Shown: positions 16,402 to 25,400 of the stretch, piece by piece | Position numbering within the stretch: position 1 is the stretch's first letter | Layout of the letters: every line of letters starts with the position of its first letter | Assembly (NCBI GenBank): GCA_023458595.1 | Contig: JAEWYT010000177.1 | Span: 1-32,938, forward strand | Source of the DNA: Pseudomonadota bacterium | Lineage (GTDB): Bacteria > Pseudomonadota > Alphaproteobacteria > Rhizobiales > Tepidamorphaceae | Length of the DNA: 32,938 nt | Reading direction: 5' to 3' | Translations under genes and position numbers: made by a program | Notes under the pieces: generated by a model | The model's database searches: none | Told to the model about the DNA's origin: nothing | The model's input: the letters and a program-made list of their open reading frames with translations, nothing else

Positions 16402-18954
16402 GTGAGCGTCACCGAGCCGATCGTGGAAGCCGATCTCCTGCCGGAGCCCTTCTCCGGCTGGTTCGCCGCGCGCGGCTGGTCCCCGCGCCGCCATCAGCTC
16501 GAGCTCGTCGCCAAGGCGCGCGCCGGCCGCTCCGCCCTGCTCATCGCCCCGACCGGCGCCGGCAAGACGCTCGCCGGCTTCCTGCCGAGCCTCGTCGACC
16601 TGGCTGGACGGGCACTCGCTCCCCGGGCGGGGGAGAAGAAGTCTCCCCTCCGTGCCGGGGCCGGTCTCCACACCCTCTATGTCTCGCCGCTGAAGGCGCT
16701 CGCCGTCGACATCGCCCGCAATCTCGAGATGCCGATCGCCGAGATGGGGCTCGACATCCGCGTCGAGACGCGCACAGGCGACACGCCGCAGTCGAGACGC
16801 CAGCGGCAGCGCTTCGACCCCCCGCAGATGCTGATGACGACACCCGAGCAGATCGCGCTTCTGATCGCCAGCCGCGAGGCGCCGAAGCTGTTCGCGAACC
16901 TCAGGACCATCGTGCTCGACGAGCTGCACGCCCTCGTCACCTCGAAACGCGGCGACCTGCTGGCGCTCGGCATCGCCCGGCTGAGGACGCTCGCCCCAAA
17001 CCTGCGCGTGGTCGGCCTTTCGGCGACGGTCGCCGACCCGCAGGCGCTCGCCCGCTGGCCGATGGACCAGTCGAGCGGCCCCGCAGCGGCCGATCTGGTG
17101 GTCGCCGGGACCGGGGTGCCGCCGGATGTCGCGATCCTTCAGCCCAAGGAGCGCGTGCCCTGGGCCGGCCATTCGGCCCGCTATGCGCTCGGCGCCATCT
17201 ACGAGGCGATCCGCGCCCACAGGACCTCGCTCGTCTTCGTCAATACCCGCAGCCAGGCCGAGATGCTGTTCCAGGAGCTGTGGCGCATCAACGACGACGG
17301 GCTGCCGATCGCGCTGCACCACGGCTCGCTCGACGTCGGCCAGCGCCGCAAGGTCGAGGCAGCGATGGTCGCCGGCAACCTCAGGGCCGTCGTCTGCACC
17401 TCGACCCTCGACCTCGGCGTCGACTGGGGCGACATCGACCTCGTGGTCAATGTCGGCGCGCCGAAGGGCGCGAGCCGGCTCGCCCAGCGCATCGGCCGCG
17501 CCAACCACCGCCTGGACGAGCCGTCGAAGGCCCTGCTGGTGCCGGCGAACCGGTTCGAGGTGATGGAATGCGAGGCGGCGCTGGAGGCGCTCGCCGAGAA
17601 CGCGCAGGATTCGCCGCCGCCCCGCACGGGCGCGCTCGACGTGCTCGCCCAGCACGTGCTCGGCTCGGCGGTGGCCGCCCCTTTCGACGCCGGCGACCTC
17701 TATCGCGAGGTGACCGGGACGGCGGCCTATGCCGCTCTCGACCGAGCGACCTTCGACCGGGTCGTCGACTTCGTCGCGACCGGCGGCTACGCGCTGAAGA
17801 CCTACGAGCGCTACGCCCGCATCCGCAGGACGCCCGAGGGCAAGTGGCGCGTCTCCAATCCGAAGGTCGCCCAGCAGTACCGGCTGAACGTCGGCACCAT
17901 CGTCGAGGCGCCGATGCTGAAAGTGCGGCTCGTCAGGGCGGGGCGGGGCAAGGCGCTCGCCGGCGGGCGGATGCTCGGCGAGATCGAGGAATGGTTCGTC
18001 GAGCAGCTCTCGCCGGGCGACACCTTCGTCTTCGCCGGTCACGTCCTGCGGCTCGAGGGCCTGCGCGAGACGGAGGTCTATGTCTCGCGCGCCGTCGCCG
18101 AGGACGCCAAGGTGCCCTCCTACATGGGCGGCAAGTTCCCGCTCTCGACCTATCTCGCCGACCGGGTGCGCGGCATCCTCGCCGACGAGCGGCTGTGGCG
18201 CAGGCTCCCCGGCGAGGTCGGCGAGTGGCTCGGCGTGCAGAAGATGCGCTCGGTGATCCCGCGCCGCGACCAGCTCCTGGTCGAGACCTTTCCGCGCGGC
18301 ACGCGCTCCTATCTCGTCTGCTATCCCTTCGAGGGCCGCCTCGCCCACCAGACCCTCGGCATGCTGCTGACCCGCAGACTGGAACGGATGCGGGCCCGCC
18401 CGCTCGGCTTCGTCGCCAGCGAATACGCGCTCGCCGTCTGGGGGCTCGGCGACCTCTCGGCCATGATCCGTCTGGGCCGGCTGTCGCTGGAAGAGCTGTT
18501 CGACCGGGATATGCTCGGCGACGACCTCGAGGCCTGGCTCGCGGAATCGAGCCTGATGAAGCGCACCTTCCGCAATTGCGCGATCGTCTCGGGGCTGATC
18601 GAGCGCCGCCATCCCGGCCAGGAGAAGACGGGGCGCCAGATGACTGTCTCCTCGGACCTGATCTACGACGTGCTGATGAGCCACGAGCCCGACCACGTCC
18701 TGATGCAGGCGACGCGCGCGGACGCTGCGACGGGCCTGCTCGACGTCGCCCGCGTCGGCGACATGCTGCGCCGCACGCGCGGGCGCATCGTCCACCGAGC
18801 GCTCGACCGGGTCTCGCCGCTGGCGGTGCCGGTGCTTCTGGAGATCGGCAAGGAGGCGGTGCACGGCGAGGCCGACGAAAGCCTGCTCGCCGAGGCCGCC
18901 GACGCGCTCATCGCCGAGGCGATGGGCGAGGCGGCGGGGAAGACGCTGCACTGA
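16402..18954 (+). CDS. Ligase-associated DNA damage response DEXH-box helicase
   Basis: The 850-residue protein is an Lhr-like superfamily 2 helicase of the bacterial ligase-associated group (TIGR04121). Motif I is TGAGKT (about residues 51-56), motif II is DELH (about 173-176) and motif III is SAT. The second RecA domain contains the Lhr-typical LDLGVDWGDIDLVVN and QRIGRANH. A winged-helix/DEAD-associated C-terminal region follows, with SPLKALAVD in the first domain. In the family this helicase works with an ATP-dependent DNA ligase, a nuclease and PdeM in DNA repair. Only PdeM is in this window, 345 bases downstream on the same strand. The start is GTG at 16402 without a good ribosome-binding site. 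Confidence 0.92.
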   Translation: MSVTEPIVEADLLPEPFSGWFAARGWSPRRHQLELVAKARAGRSALLIAPTGAGKTLAGFLPSLVDLAGRALAPRAGEKKSPLRAGAGLHTLYVSPLKALAVDIARNLEMPIAEMGLDIRVETRTGDTPQSRRQRQRFDPPQMLMTTPEQIALLIASREAPKLFANLRTIVLDELHALVTSKRGDLLALGIARLRTLAPNLRVVGLSATVADPQALARWPMDQSSGPAAADLVVAGTGVPPDVAILQPKERVPWAGHSARYALGAIYEAIRAHRTSLVFVNTRSQAEMLFQELWRINDDGLPIALHHGSLDVGQRRKVEAAMVAGNLRAVVCTSTLDLGVDWGDIDLVVNVGAPKGASRLAQRIGRANHRLDEPSKALLVPANRFEVMECEAALEALAENAQDSPPPRTGALDVLAQHVLGSAVAAPFDAGDLYREVTGTAAYAALDRATFDRVVDFVATGGYALKTYERYARIRRTPEGKWRVSNPKVAQQYRLNVGTIVEAPMLKVRLVRAGRGKALAGGRMLGEIEEWFVEQLSPGDTFVFAGHVLRLEGLRETEVYVSRAVAEDAKVPSYMGGKFPLSTYLADRVRGILADERLWRRLPGEVGEWLGVQKMRSVIPRRDQLLVETFPRGTRSYLVCYPFEGRLAHQTLGMLLTRRLERMRARPLGFVASEYALAVWGLGDLSAMIRLGRLSLEELFDRDMLGDDLEAWLAESSLMKRTFRNCAIVSGLIERRHPGQEKTGRQMTVSSDLIYDVLMSHEPDHVLMQATRADAATGLLDVARVGDMLRRTRGRIVHRALDRVSPLAVPVLLEIGKEAVHGEADESLLAEAADALIAEAMGEAAGKTLH

Positions 18955-18961
18955 AAGGCGG

Positions 18962-19162
18962 TCAGCCGCCCTGGCCCGGCCGGATCCGCTTCAGGAAGTC
19001 CCAGACCGGCAGCGCCGAGAGGCCGCCGACGAGGCCGGCGCCGAAGCTCGGCAGCGGAAAGCCGAGAATCAGCTGCCACAGGTATCCGGCGATATACCCG
19101 GCGACCAGCATGACCACGACGGTGATCAGCAGGCGTTGCCACATCGGCATCAAAAGTCTCAT
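18962..19162 (-). CDS. Small two-helix membrane protein
   Basis: The 66-residue protein starts at the ATG at 19162, with GGAGG well placed upstream. It has two hydrophobic segments (about residues 8-28 and 32-50) separated by a short polar turn, and ends in a basic, Gly-rich tail. I do not recognise the family. It lies in opposite orientation between the helicase and pdeM, which normally sit together. The longer open frame to 19306 has no supporting features. Confidence 0.6.
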   Translation of the reverse strand: MRLLMPMWQRLLITVVVMLVAGYIAGYLWQLILGFPLPSFGAGLVGGLSALPVWDFLKRIRPGQGG

Positions 19163-19299
19163 AGCGGGCCCTCCACGACACGGCAGTTTAGCCAGAATCG
19201 CCGATTCCGTCGCTGCGGCAAATCCCGGTTGCGCGATCGGCGCTCGAATCGGGCATATGTACGCGGTACTGTTCCCACGGAGCCTGGAGTCCGGCACAC

Positions 19300-20022
19300 G
19301 TGACATCGGTGGCAGTCGTGGTCGATCAGAGGATGGCTGAGCCCGTCGCCGCGATCCATGTCGCCGGCGCGATCCTCGTGCCCGATCCCTCCGGCGCCCT
19401 TTGGTGGCCCGCCGAATCGCTGCTGGTCGTTGCCGACCTCCATCTGGAGAAGGGCTCTGCGATCGCCCGCCGCGGCGCCCTGATCCCGCCCTACGACACC
19501 GCCGCGACGCTCGACCGCCTCACCGCCGTCGTCGAGTCCCGTGCGCCGCGAACGGTCGTGTCGCTCGGCGATTCGTTCCACGACGTCGGCGCCGGCGATA
19601 GGCTGCCGGAGATCTATCGGAATCGGCTGGCGCGTCTGCAGACGGGCCGCGACTGGCTGTGGATCGCCGGCAATCACGATCCGGCGAGGCCGGCCGACGT
19701 CTCCGGCGACTGGTTCGAGGAACTGGCGATCGGCGGTCTCGTCTTCCGTCACGAGCCGGACGCGGGTGCGTCGCGGGGCGAGATCGCGGGCCATCTGCAT
19801 CCGTCGGCACGCGTGCGCCTGCGCGGCCGCAGTGTCCGCCGGCGCTGCTTTGCCGGCGACGGCCGCCGGCTCGTCATGCCGGCCTTCGGTGCCTTCACCG
19901 GCGGGCTGAACATTCTCGACGAGGCCTATGCCGGTCTTTTCGAGCGCGCGACGCTCGCCGCCTGGATGATCGGCGGCAGCGCCGTCTATCCGATCGCCGG
20001 CCGCAGGCTACTGCCGGACTAG
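19300..20022 (+). CDS. pdeM: Ligase-associated DNA damage response endonuclease PdeM
   Basis: This is a metallophosphoesterase of 240 residues with the calcineurin-like motifs in order: DLHLEKG (Asp46, His48), GDSFHD (Asp91), GNHD near 124 and GHLHP near 163. It matches the PdeM/TIGR04123 family that accompanies the ligase-associated helicase and hydrolyses phosphodiester bonds in DNA. The GTG at 19300 has TGGAG ten bases upstream; an ATG at 19333 is a possible alternative and would still include all motifs. The neighbouring helicase gene on the same strand supports the assignment. No DNA ligase or exonuclease of the set is in view. Confidence 0.88.
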   Translation: MTSVAVVVDQRMAEPVAAIHVAGAILVPDPSGALWWPAESLLVVADLHLEKGSAIARRGALIPPYDTAATLDRLTAVVESRAPRTVVSLGDSFHDVGAGDRLPEIYRNRLARLQTGRDWLWIAGNHDPARPADVSGDWFEELAIGGLVFRHEPDAGASRGEIAGHLHPSARVRLRGRSVRRRCFAGDGRRLVMPAFGAFTGGLNILDEAYAGLFERATLAAWMIGGSAVYPIAGRRLLPD

Positions 20023-20110
20023 CTGTGAGGTTTCAGCAGGTTGTCCATTCGGACGATCCGGCCGCGGGCCACCGCGACGGAGACGATCGAGACCGGCGCC
20101 GGTACGGTCG
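20023..20110. other. Short intergenic region
   Basis: These 88 bases separate the convergent pdeM and DUF3429 genes. No clear terminator stem with a T-run is visible. Confidence 0.3.
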
Positions 20111-20596
20111 TCAGACGGAAACCACCGTCGTCTGCGCGACGATCGTGACCACCAGCGCCACCACCGCGGCCGCCGTGAGGCGGATGCGCAGCGGTGCGAA
20201 CCAGACGGGCGCGCGACCCTCCGCGACGGCGCGCACGTCGAGCCATGCCTGCAGCAGGAAGGCGACGATGAGCAGCGCCTGTCCCTCGAAGTTCGGCAGC
20301 AGCAACGATATCCACGCGACGAGCGGCGGCAGGATGCTCAGGACGAAACCCTGCGTGCGCTCCGAACCGTACAGCGGACCCATCGCCATCCCCCAGCGGA
20401 TGCCGCCGAGAAACGACAGGATCAGCGCGCCGTAGACGCTGGTGGCGAAGGCCGTGAAGGCGGCAAGCCCGACATCGGGGATGACCATCGGTCCGACGGC
20501 CCCTACCACGAAAGGTACGACGCCGGCCCAGCCGAGCACGACGGCGGCCAGAGGCGCGCCGTCGCCGCCGATCGGCCGGTCTGAGATGACGGTCAT
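20111..20596 (-). CDS. DUF3429 membrane protein
   Basis: The 161-residue inner-membrane protein has about five hydrophobic segments and carries the DUF3429 hallmarks GWAGVVPF and SFLGGIRWGMA in the first half. The function of the family is unknown. The ATG at 20596 is preceded by GGGGGAG at good spacing; a longer open frame to 20785 lies over the TIGR02186 gene and is a shadow. The start is 22 bases after the end of the TIGR02186 gene, so it is probably the last gene of that operon. Confidence 0.8.
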   Translation of the reverse strand: MTVISDRPIGGDGAPLAAVVLGWAGVVPFVVGAVGPMVIPDVGLAAFTAFATSVYGALILSFLGGIRWGMAMGPLYGSERTQGFVLSILPPLVAWISLLLPNFEGQALLIVAFLLQAWLDVRAVAEGRAPVWFAPLRIRLTAAAVVALVVTIVAQTTVVSV

Positions 20597-20618
20597 GCTG
20601 GCTCCCCCACGTGCCCGG

Positions 20619-21389
20619 CTAGCTGCGGCGGAACAATACGCTACCGAGCCAGCCGACTCCAAATGCCATGGCGACCGTCCCCAGGCCGTAGACCAGCGGC
20701 TGCCTGTGGGCGAGGTCGTAGATCGCGGCCTCGAAGTCGGTCTTGACCACCCAGAATCCGAGCCTTGCGGACGCCAGCATCGCACCGTCGCCGAACACGT
20801 AGACGCGGGCGCGGTAGCCGCCGGTGCGGATGTTGGCCGGCAGCGGGATCTGCGCCATGAACATGCTCGGCGTCAGCATCTGCACCGCCTCGGGATGCTC
20901 GAAAAAGAGGTTGGCGCGCTGCTGGCGGCGAATGAGCGCGCCGCGGAATTCCGCGAGTTCGGCCGGAGTGGCCTCGTCGACCGGGTCGAGCTTCAGGTTG
21001 TCGAGGCCGATCTGCTGGCGCCTCAGCGCCTGCGGCGACGAGAGATCGGAGAGCGGTCTGTTCGACAGGACGGCGTAGTAGGACGGGGTGTTGCGGAATT
21101 CGACGCCGGTTCCGTTCAGCCAGATCCCGCCGGCGCGTTCCTTGCGCCAGACCGTCATGTCGCGCGCGGGCCCCTCGATGACGACGACGACGTCGTAGCC
21201 GGCGGAGCGCCGGCCGACCGTTGCCGCGTCGCGCTCGATCGTGCCGAACAGGACGAGCTCCGTGCCGACGAAATTCGAGCGGATCTCGACGCGTTTGGAG
21301 GAGAGCGCGGCGATCACGGCTTCCGCGTGCGCGGAGTGCACCGGCAGGGCGGCGAGAAGCACGAAGGCGAGGGCGTGGACGAACCGCAT
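20619..21389 (-). CDS. TIGR02186 family protein
   Basis: The 256-residue protein has an N-terminal signal peptide (MRFVHALAFVLLAALPVHSAHA), a beta-rich periplasmic body and a C-terminal membrane helix (about 230-250), so it should be anchored with its bulk in the periplasm. The body includes the family phrases VVVVIEGPARDMTVWRKER and GIWLNG. The family, TIGR02186, is found in alphaproteobacteria next to TauE/SafE genes and its role is not established. The ATG at 21389 overlaps the stop of the tauE/safE gene (TGATG), evidence for translational coupling and probably a joint function. Confidence 0.82.
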   Translation of the reverse strand: MRFVHALAFVLLAALPVHSAHAEAVIAALSSKRVEIRSNFVGTELVLFGTIERDAATVGRRSAGYDVVVVIEGPARDMTVWRKERAGGIWLNGTGVEFRNTPSYYAVLSNRPLSDLSSPQALRRQQIGLDNLKLDPVDEATPAELAEFRGALIRRQQRANLFFEHPEAVQMLTPSMFMAQIPLPANIRTGGYRARVYVFGDGAMLASARLGFWVVKTDFEAAIYDLAHRQPLVYGLGTVAMAFGVGWLGSVLFRRS

Positions 21390-22318
21390 CACTCGACGTT
21401 CCTCGAAACGATGGCGAGCGAATAGAGATCGGCCGGCGTGGCGATGAGCCCGTAGGCCATGCGCACGCCGACGGCCAGGACGAGCAGGGCGAGCAGCAGG
21501 CGCAGCTGTTCGCCCCGCAGCTTCACGCCCGCCTGCACGCCGAATTGCGCGCCCATGACGCCGCCGACCATCAGGAGCAGCGCCAGAACGGCGTCGATCG
21601 ACTGGGTGGTCACCGCGTGCAGCACCGCGGCGAAGGCGGTGACGAAGATGATCTGGAACAACGAGGTGCCTATGACCACGTTGGTCGGCACCCGCAGCAG
21701 GTAGATCATCGCCGGGACCATGATGAAGCCGCCGCCGACGCCCATGATCGCGACCAGAAGGCCGGTCAGGGCGCCGAGGATGACGACCGGAAGCACGCTG
21801 ATATAGAGCTTCGAGCGCTTGAAGCGCATCTTGACCGGCAGGCGGTGCAGCCAGGTGTGCTGGCCCGGCCGGCGCGCCGCGACGGAGCGCCCGAGACGCC
21901 GGCGGATGATGGCGCGCCCGCTCTCGATCAGCATCATGCCGCCCACGCCGCCGAGAAAGACCACGTAGAGAAGGCCGATGATGAGATCGAGCTGGCCGAA
22001 GCTGCGTAGCCAGGAGAACAGCACGACGCCGAAAGCCGCGCCGACCAGGCCGCCGGCGATGAGGATGACGCCGAGCGATACGTCGATCGTCTTGCGCTGC
22101 CAGTGCGCCAGCGCGCCGGAGACCGACGAAGCGACGATCTGCCCGGTCTGGGTCGCGACCGCGACGGCCGGCGAAATTCCCGAGAAAATGAGCAGCGGCG
22201 TGAGCAGGAACCCGCCCCCGACCCCGAACATGCCCGACAGGAAGCCGACCGCCGCTCCCATCCCGAGCAGCGTGAACATGTTCACGGCGATTTCGGCGAC
22301 GGGAAGATAAATCTCCAT
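21389..22318 (-). CDS. TauE/SafE family sulfite or organosulfur exporter
   Basis: The 309-residue inner-membrane protein has about eight hydrophobic segments in two repeats. Each repeat starts with the family glycine motif: SGMFGVGGGFLLTP near residue 30 and AIMGVGGGFIMVPA near 190. TauE/SafE proteins export sulfite, sulfoacetate or related anions; the substrate here is not known. The ATG at 22318 is preferred; the frame continues to 22348 but without a better start. The gene leads a three-gene unit with TIGR02186 and DUF3429. A consensus -35 box lies about 80 bases upstream. Confidence 0.85.
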   Translation of the reverse strand: MEIYLPVAEIAVNMFTLLGMGAAVGFLSGMFGVGGGFLLTPLLIFSGISPAVAVATQTGQIVASSVSGALAHWQRKTIDVSLGVILIAGGLVGAAFGVVLFSWLRSFGQLDLIIGLLYVVFLGGVGGMMLIESGRAIIRRRLGRSVAARRPGQHTWLHRLPVKMRFKRSKLYISVLPVVILGALTGLLVAIMGVGGGFIMVPAMIYLLRVPTNVVIGTSLFQIIFVTAFAAVLHAVTTQSIDAVLALLLMVGGVMGAQFGVQAGVKLRGEQLRLLLALLVLAVGVRMAYGLIATPADLYSLAIVSRNVE

Positions 22319-22383
22319 CACGCGACCTGCTGGGCCAGGGCCCGCCACACATATTCGAAGAAACTCATGTCTGTTAATGGCAA

Positions 22384-22414
22384 CCGCGCCGACATTGTCA
22401 ATCTGTCGGCGCGG
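22384..22414 (-). promoter_or_regulatory. Perfect inverted repeat with TTGACA in its loop
   Basis: CCGCGCCGACA (22384-22394) and TGTCGGCGCGG (22404-22414) form an 11-bp perfect stem around a 9-base loop. On the minus strand TTGACA (22396-22401) lies across the loop and stem. A weak -10 (ATTAAC or CATTAA) follows at 16-17 bases, about 55-60 bases before the tauE/safE ATG. The same structure lies 33 nt past the PodJ-like stop, so it could be that gene's terminator, an operator over the tauE promoter, or both. Confidence 0.45.
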
Positions 22415-22446
22415 CGGAAATGACGATTCTGATTAACCGAAGGTGG

Positions 22447-25400
22447 TCAGCCCGCCGTCTTGTCGAGTTGCTCGAGAAGCTCGGGCGTGATGTCTCCGGT
22501 ATCCGGCATCCCCACGCTCCGCTGGAAGGCGCGAACGGCTTCGCGGGTGCGCGGGCCGATCTGGCCGTCCGGGGGACCGGCGGTATAGCCGAGCTTGTTC
22601 AGCATGTCCTGGGCCGAGATCACCATGTCGCGATCGGCGTAGGCCTGGCGGTTCTGCGCTGCCTCCCCCCAACCGCCCTGCGGCTCGGCGACGACGTTGG
22701 CGCTGGCGTCGGCCGGCTTCGGCGTCCACGCGTCGAGCGCCTCGCGCGCCTTCGCCAGGCTTTCCTGGTCGAGCTGGCGGGCGACCTCGTCGCGCTTCTG
22801 CAGGGCTTCGCCGTCGCCCTGGTCGGCGGCGATCGCGAACCAGCGGAAGGATTCGCCGTAGTCGGTCTGCACGCCCAGACCCCGGGCATAGAGGACGGCG
22901 AGATTGAACTGGCTGTCGGCGAGGCCGTATTCGGCCGCCTGCCGGAACCACATCGCCGCCTTCTCGTAGTCGGGCTTGCCGTCGACGCCGTCTGCGTACA
23001 GGACGGCGAGATTGTGCATGGCCTTGCGATTGCCCTGCTCGGCGGCACGCTGGTACCACATGCGGGCCATGGCCAGATCGCGGTCGACGCCTTCGCCCTT
23101 CTCGTAGAGGCTGCCGAGCCTGTACTGGGCGGGGGCGAGGCCCTGCGCGGCCGCCTTGCGGTACCATTCGACCGCCTTCGATGCGTTCTGCGGCAGTCCG
23201 CGGCCGTCCATGTAGCGCACCGCGACCTCGAACTCGGCGCCCGGATCACCCGAGGCGGCCGCCTCGCGCAGCTTCTCGGGCACCGTGGTCGTCGGCAACT
23301 CGTCGATCTCGGAAGAGGTCGGCTGCGCCGGTGCCGCATTGCCGGACGCGCCGGATTCCGGTGCCATTTCGGCCTTCGCCTTCGCCGGGTTCGGGATCGA
23401 GCCGGTCGATACGGCCGTGACAGGCGCTGCCGGGGCAAGCACGACGGCCTTCCTGGCGGACTTGGTCGGAGACTTCTCCCGGTTGCCCGCCTTGGCGTTC
23501 TTCGGCTTCTTGCCGGCGCCGGATTTCGTTGCGGTCTTGGCTCCGACCTTGGCGGGATCCTTGCGGATCGGCTTCGCCGCCACCGGTTTCGCGGTCGTCG
23601 GCTGGGCGCTGCTCGCGTTGGCGGTCACGTTTCGCGGCGCGGAAGCGACCGGAGGCGCCGCGGAGATGGCCGGGAGCGGTGGTGCGGAGCTCGCGACCGC
23701 CGGCGGCTCCAGCGCGGAGGAGCTTTCCGGCGCGGACTTCAGCATCGCGGCGATCTTCATCGCACCGTAGACGAGCAACAGCATCGCCGCGGCGATGGCC
23801 AGCGGGCGACGGTATTTGGCCAATCCGCTGCGCAGACCGCCCAGCGCCGACTTCTTCGCCTTCGCGGCGGCCGCCGGCGGCTCGCCCTGCTCGGCCGTGG
23901 CCGCCTGGGCCGCACGCCGGGCCGCGGCGACGAAATCGGACTGCGACCCGGCCTCCGTGTCCGTGGCGCCCGGCGCGCGGACCGGCCGCCCGGTACCGGG
24001 GGCGAGCGGCATATCGTCCTCGATGGTCGCTGTGGGTGCGGCGGTATCGGTCCTGGCCGCCTTCTTCGCTTCCGCCTTTGCGGCCCTGTCCGTGGCCACG
24101 AGCGCGTGCTTGTCGACCGGCTCGGCTTCGAGTTTCGGCTCCGGCCTGACCTCCGGCGCGGGCTCCTCGCCGGCCGCGCGGCCGGGCTGGCGCATGTCGC
24201 CTGCGACTTCGTCGACCTCGTCCTCGAGTTCCTCGAGACGGTCGGCGACGGTCATCAGCGTGGCATGGACGAGCTGAAGCGCTTCCTGGGTCCGCAGGTC
24301 GCTTGCTTCCGCATCCCTGCGCTGGCTGGTCAGCTCGTCGCGCAGCGCCCCCACGATTTCGGCGCCGCCCGGGCTCGTGCCGAGCGTGGAAAGCGCCCGC
24401 TCGATGGCCTCGTTCGCGGCCTCGCGTGCCGCGTGCATCGTATCGGCGCGGCTTTCCTCGATGCGGGTGAACAGGTCGGAGATGGTCCTTTCGAGTCCGC
24501 CCATGTCGACGGTCTGACGCGCGGAGGCGTCGACGGTCTGGGCGAGATTCGAGATCTGCTGCTCGATCTGGGCGAGGACCTCCGGATCGCCGTCACGGGC
24601 GGCGCCGGCTAGCTTCTCGGTGAGCTGGGCGATCTGCTTCTCGAGCTCGCCCATGCGGGCGTTCGGCGCATCGCTCATCCGTTCGCCGAGCGCCTGCACG
24701 TCGCGGCGCAGCGCGGCGTAGTCGTCGCGCCGCACGCCGTCGATCTGCTCGGCGAGGCTGCGGATCTCCGTGCGGATGGAATCGAGTTCGGCGAGACCCG
24801 CCTCGTCGATGCTGTTCGTCGCCGCGAAGGCCGTCCGCTCGGCGAACAGGCGCTCGCCGAGTTCGCGCAGTTCCGCGCGCAGCGCCTCGATCTCGCCGCG
24901 TGCGGCGTTGTCGAAGCGGGACGCGATCTCGTCGAGCTGCATCTCCACGTCCGACCCGGCGGAAGCGGGCAGCGTATCGAACCGCTCGGACAGGCGGGCC
25001 ATTTCCGCGCGCATAGCCTCGATGGCGCCACGCCCTGCATTGTCCATCTGCTCGGCGATCTCGCGGACGTCGGCACGGATCGCGCCGATCTCGTCGCGGG
25101 CCGACGCGCTGAGGCGCATGGCGATGTCTTCGAGCTTGGATTCGATGATCTGGACGTCGGCGACGGGCATCGTCTCGATGCGGGCGGCGAGCTGGCCGAT
25201 CTCGGCGCGCACCGCCTCGAACTCGCCGCGCGTCGAGCGGTCGACGTCCTGCGCGATCTCGCGCAGCTCGCCGCGGATCGCGTCGACTTCGGAACGTGTC
25301 GCCGTGTCGAGCCGGCGCACCGTGTCCTCGAGCCGGCCGGCCAGATCCTCGGCGACCTGGTCGGGCATCGTCTCGATGCGCCGCGCCATCTCCGTGACCA

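Noticed and set aside
16174..18951. 925-codon minus-strand and 1000-codon plus-strand open frames over the helicase region
   Set aside because: Both are low-complexity Arg/Ala/Gly-rich shadows of the helicase gene, which has all expected motifs in its own frame.
22420..24612. 730-codon plus-strand open frame opposite the PodJ-like gene
   Set aside because: It is antisense to the Sel1, linker and membrane-segment part of the PodJ-like protein and has no coherent domains.
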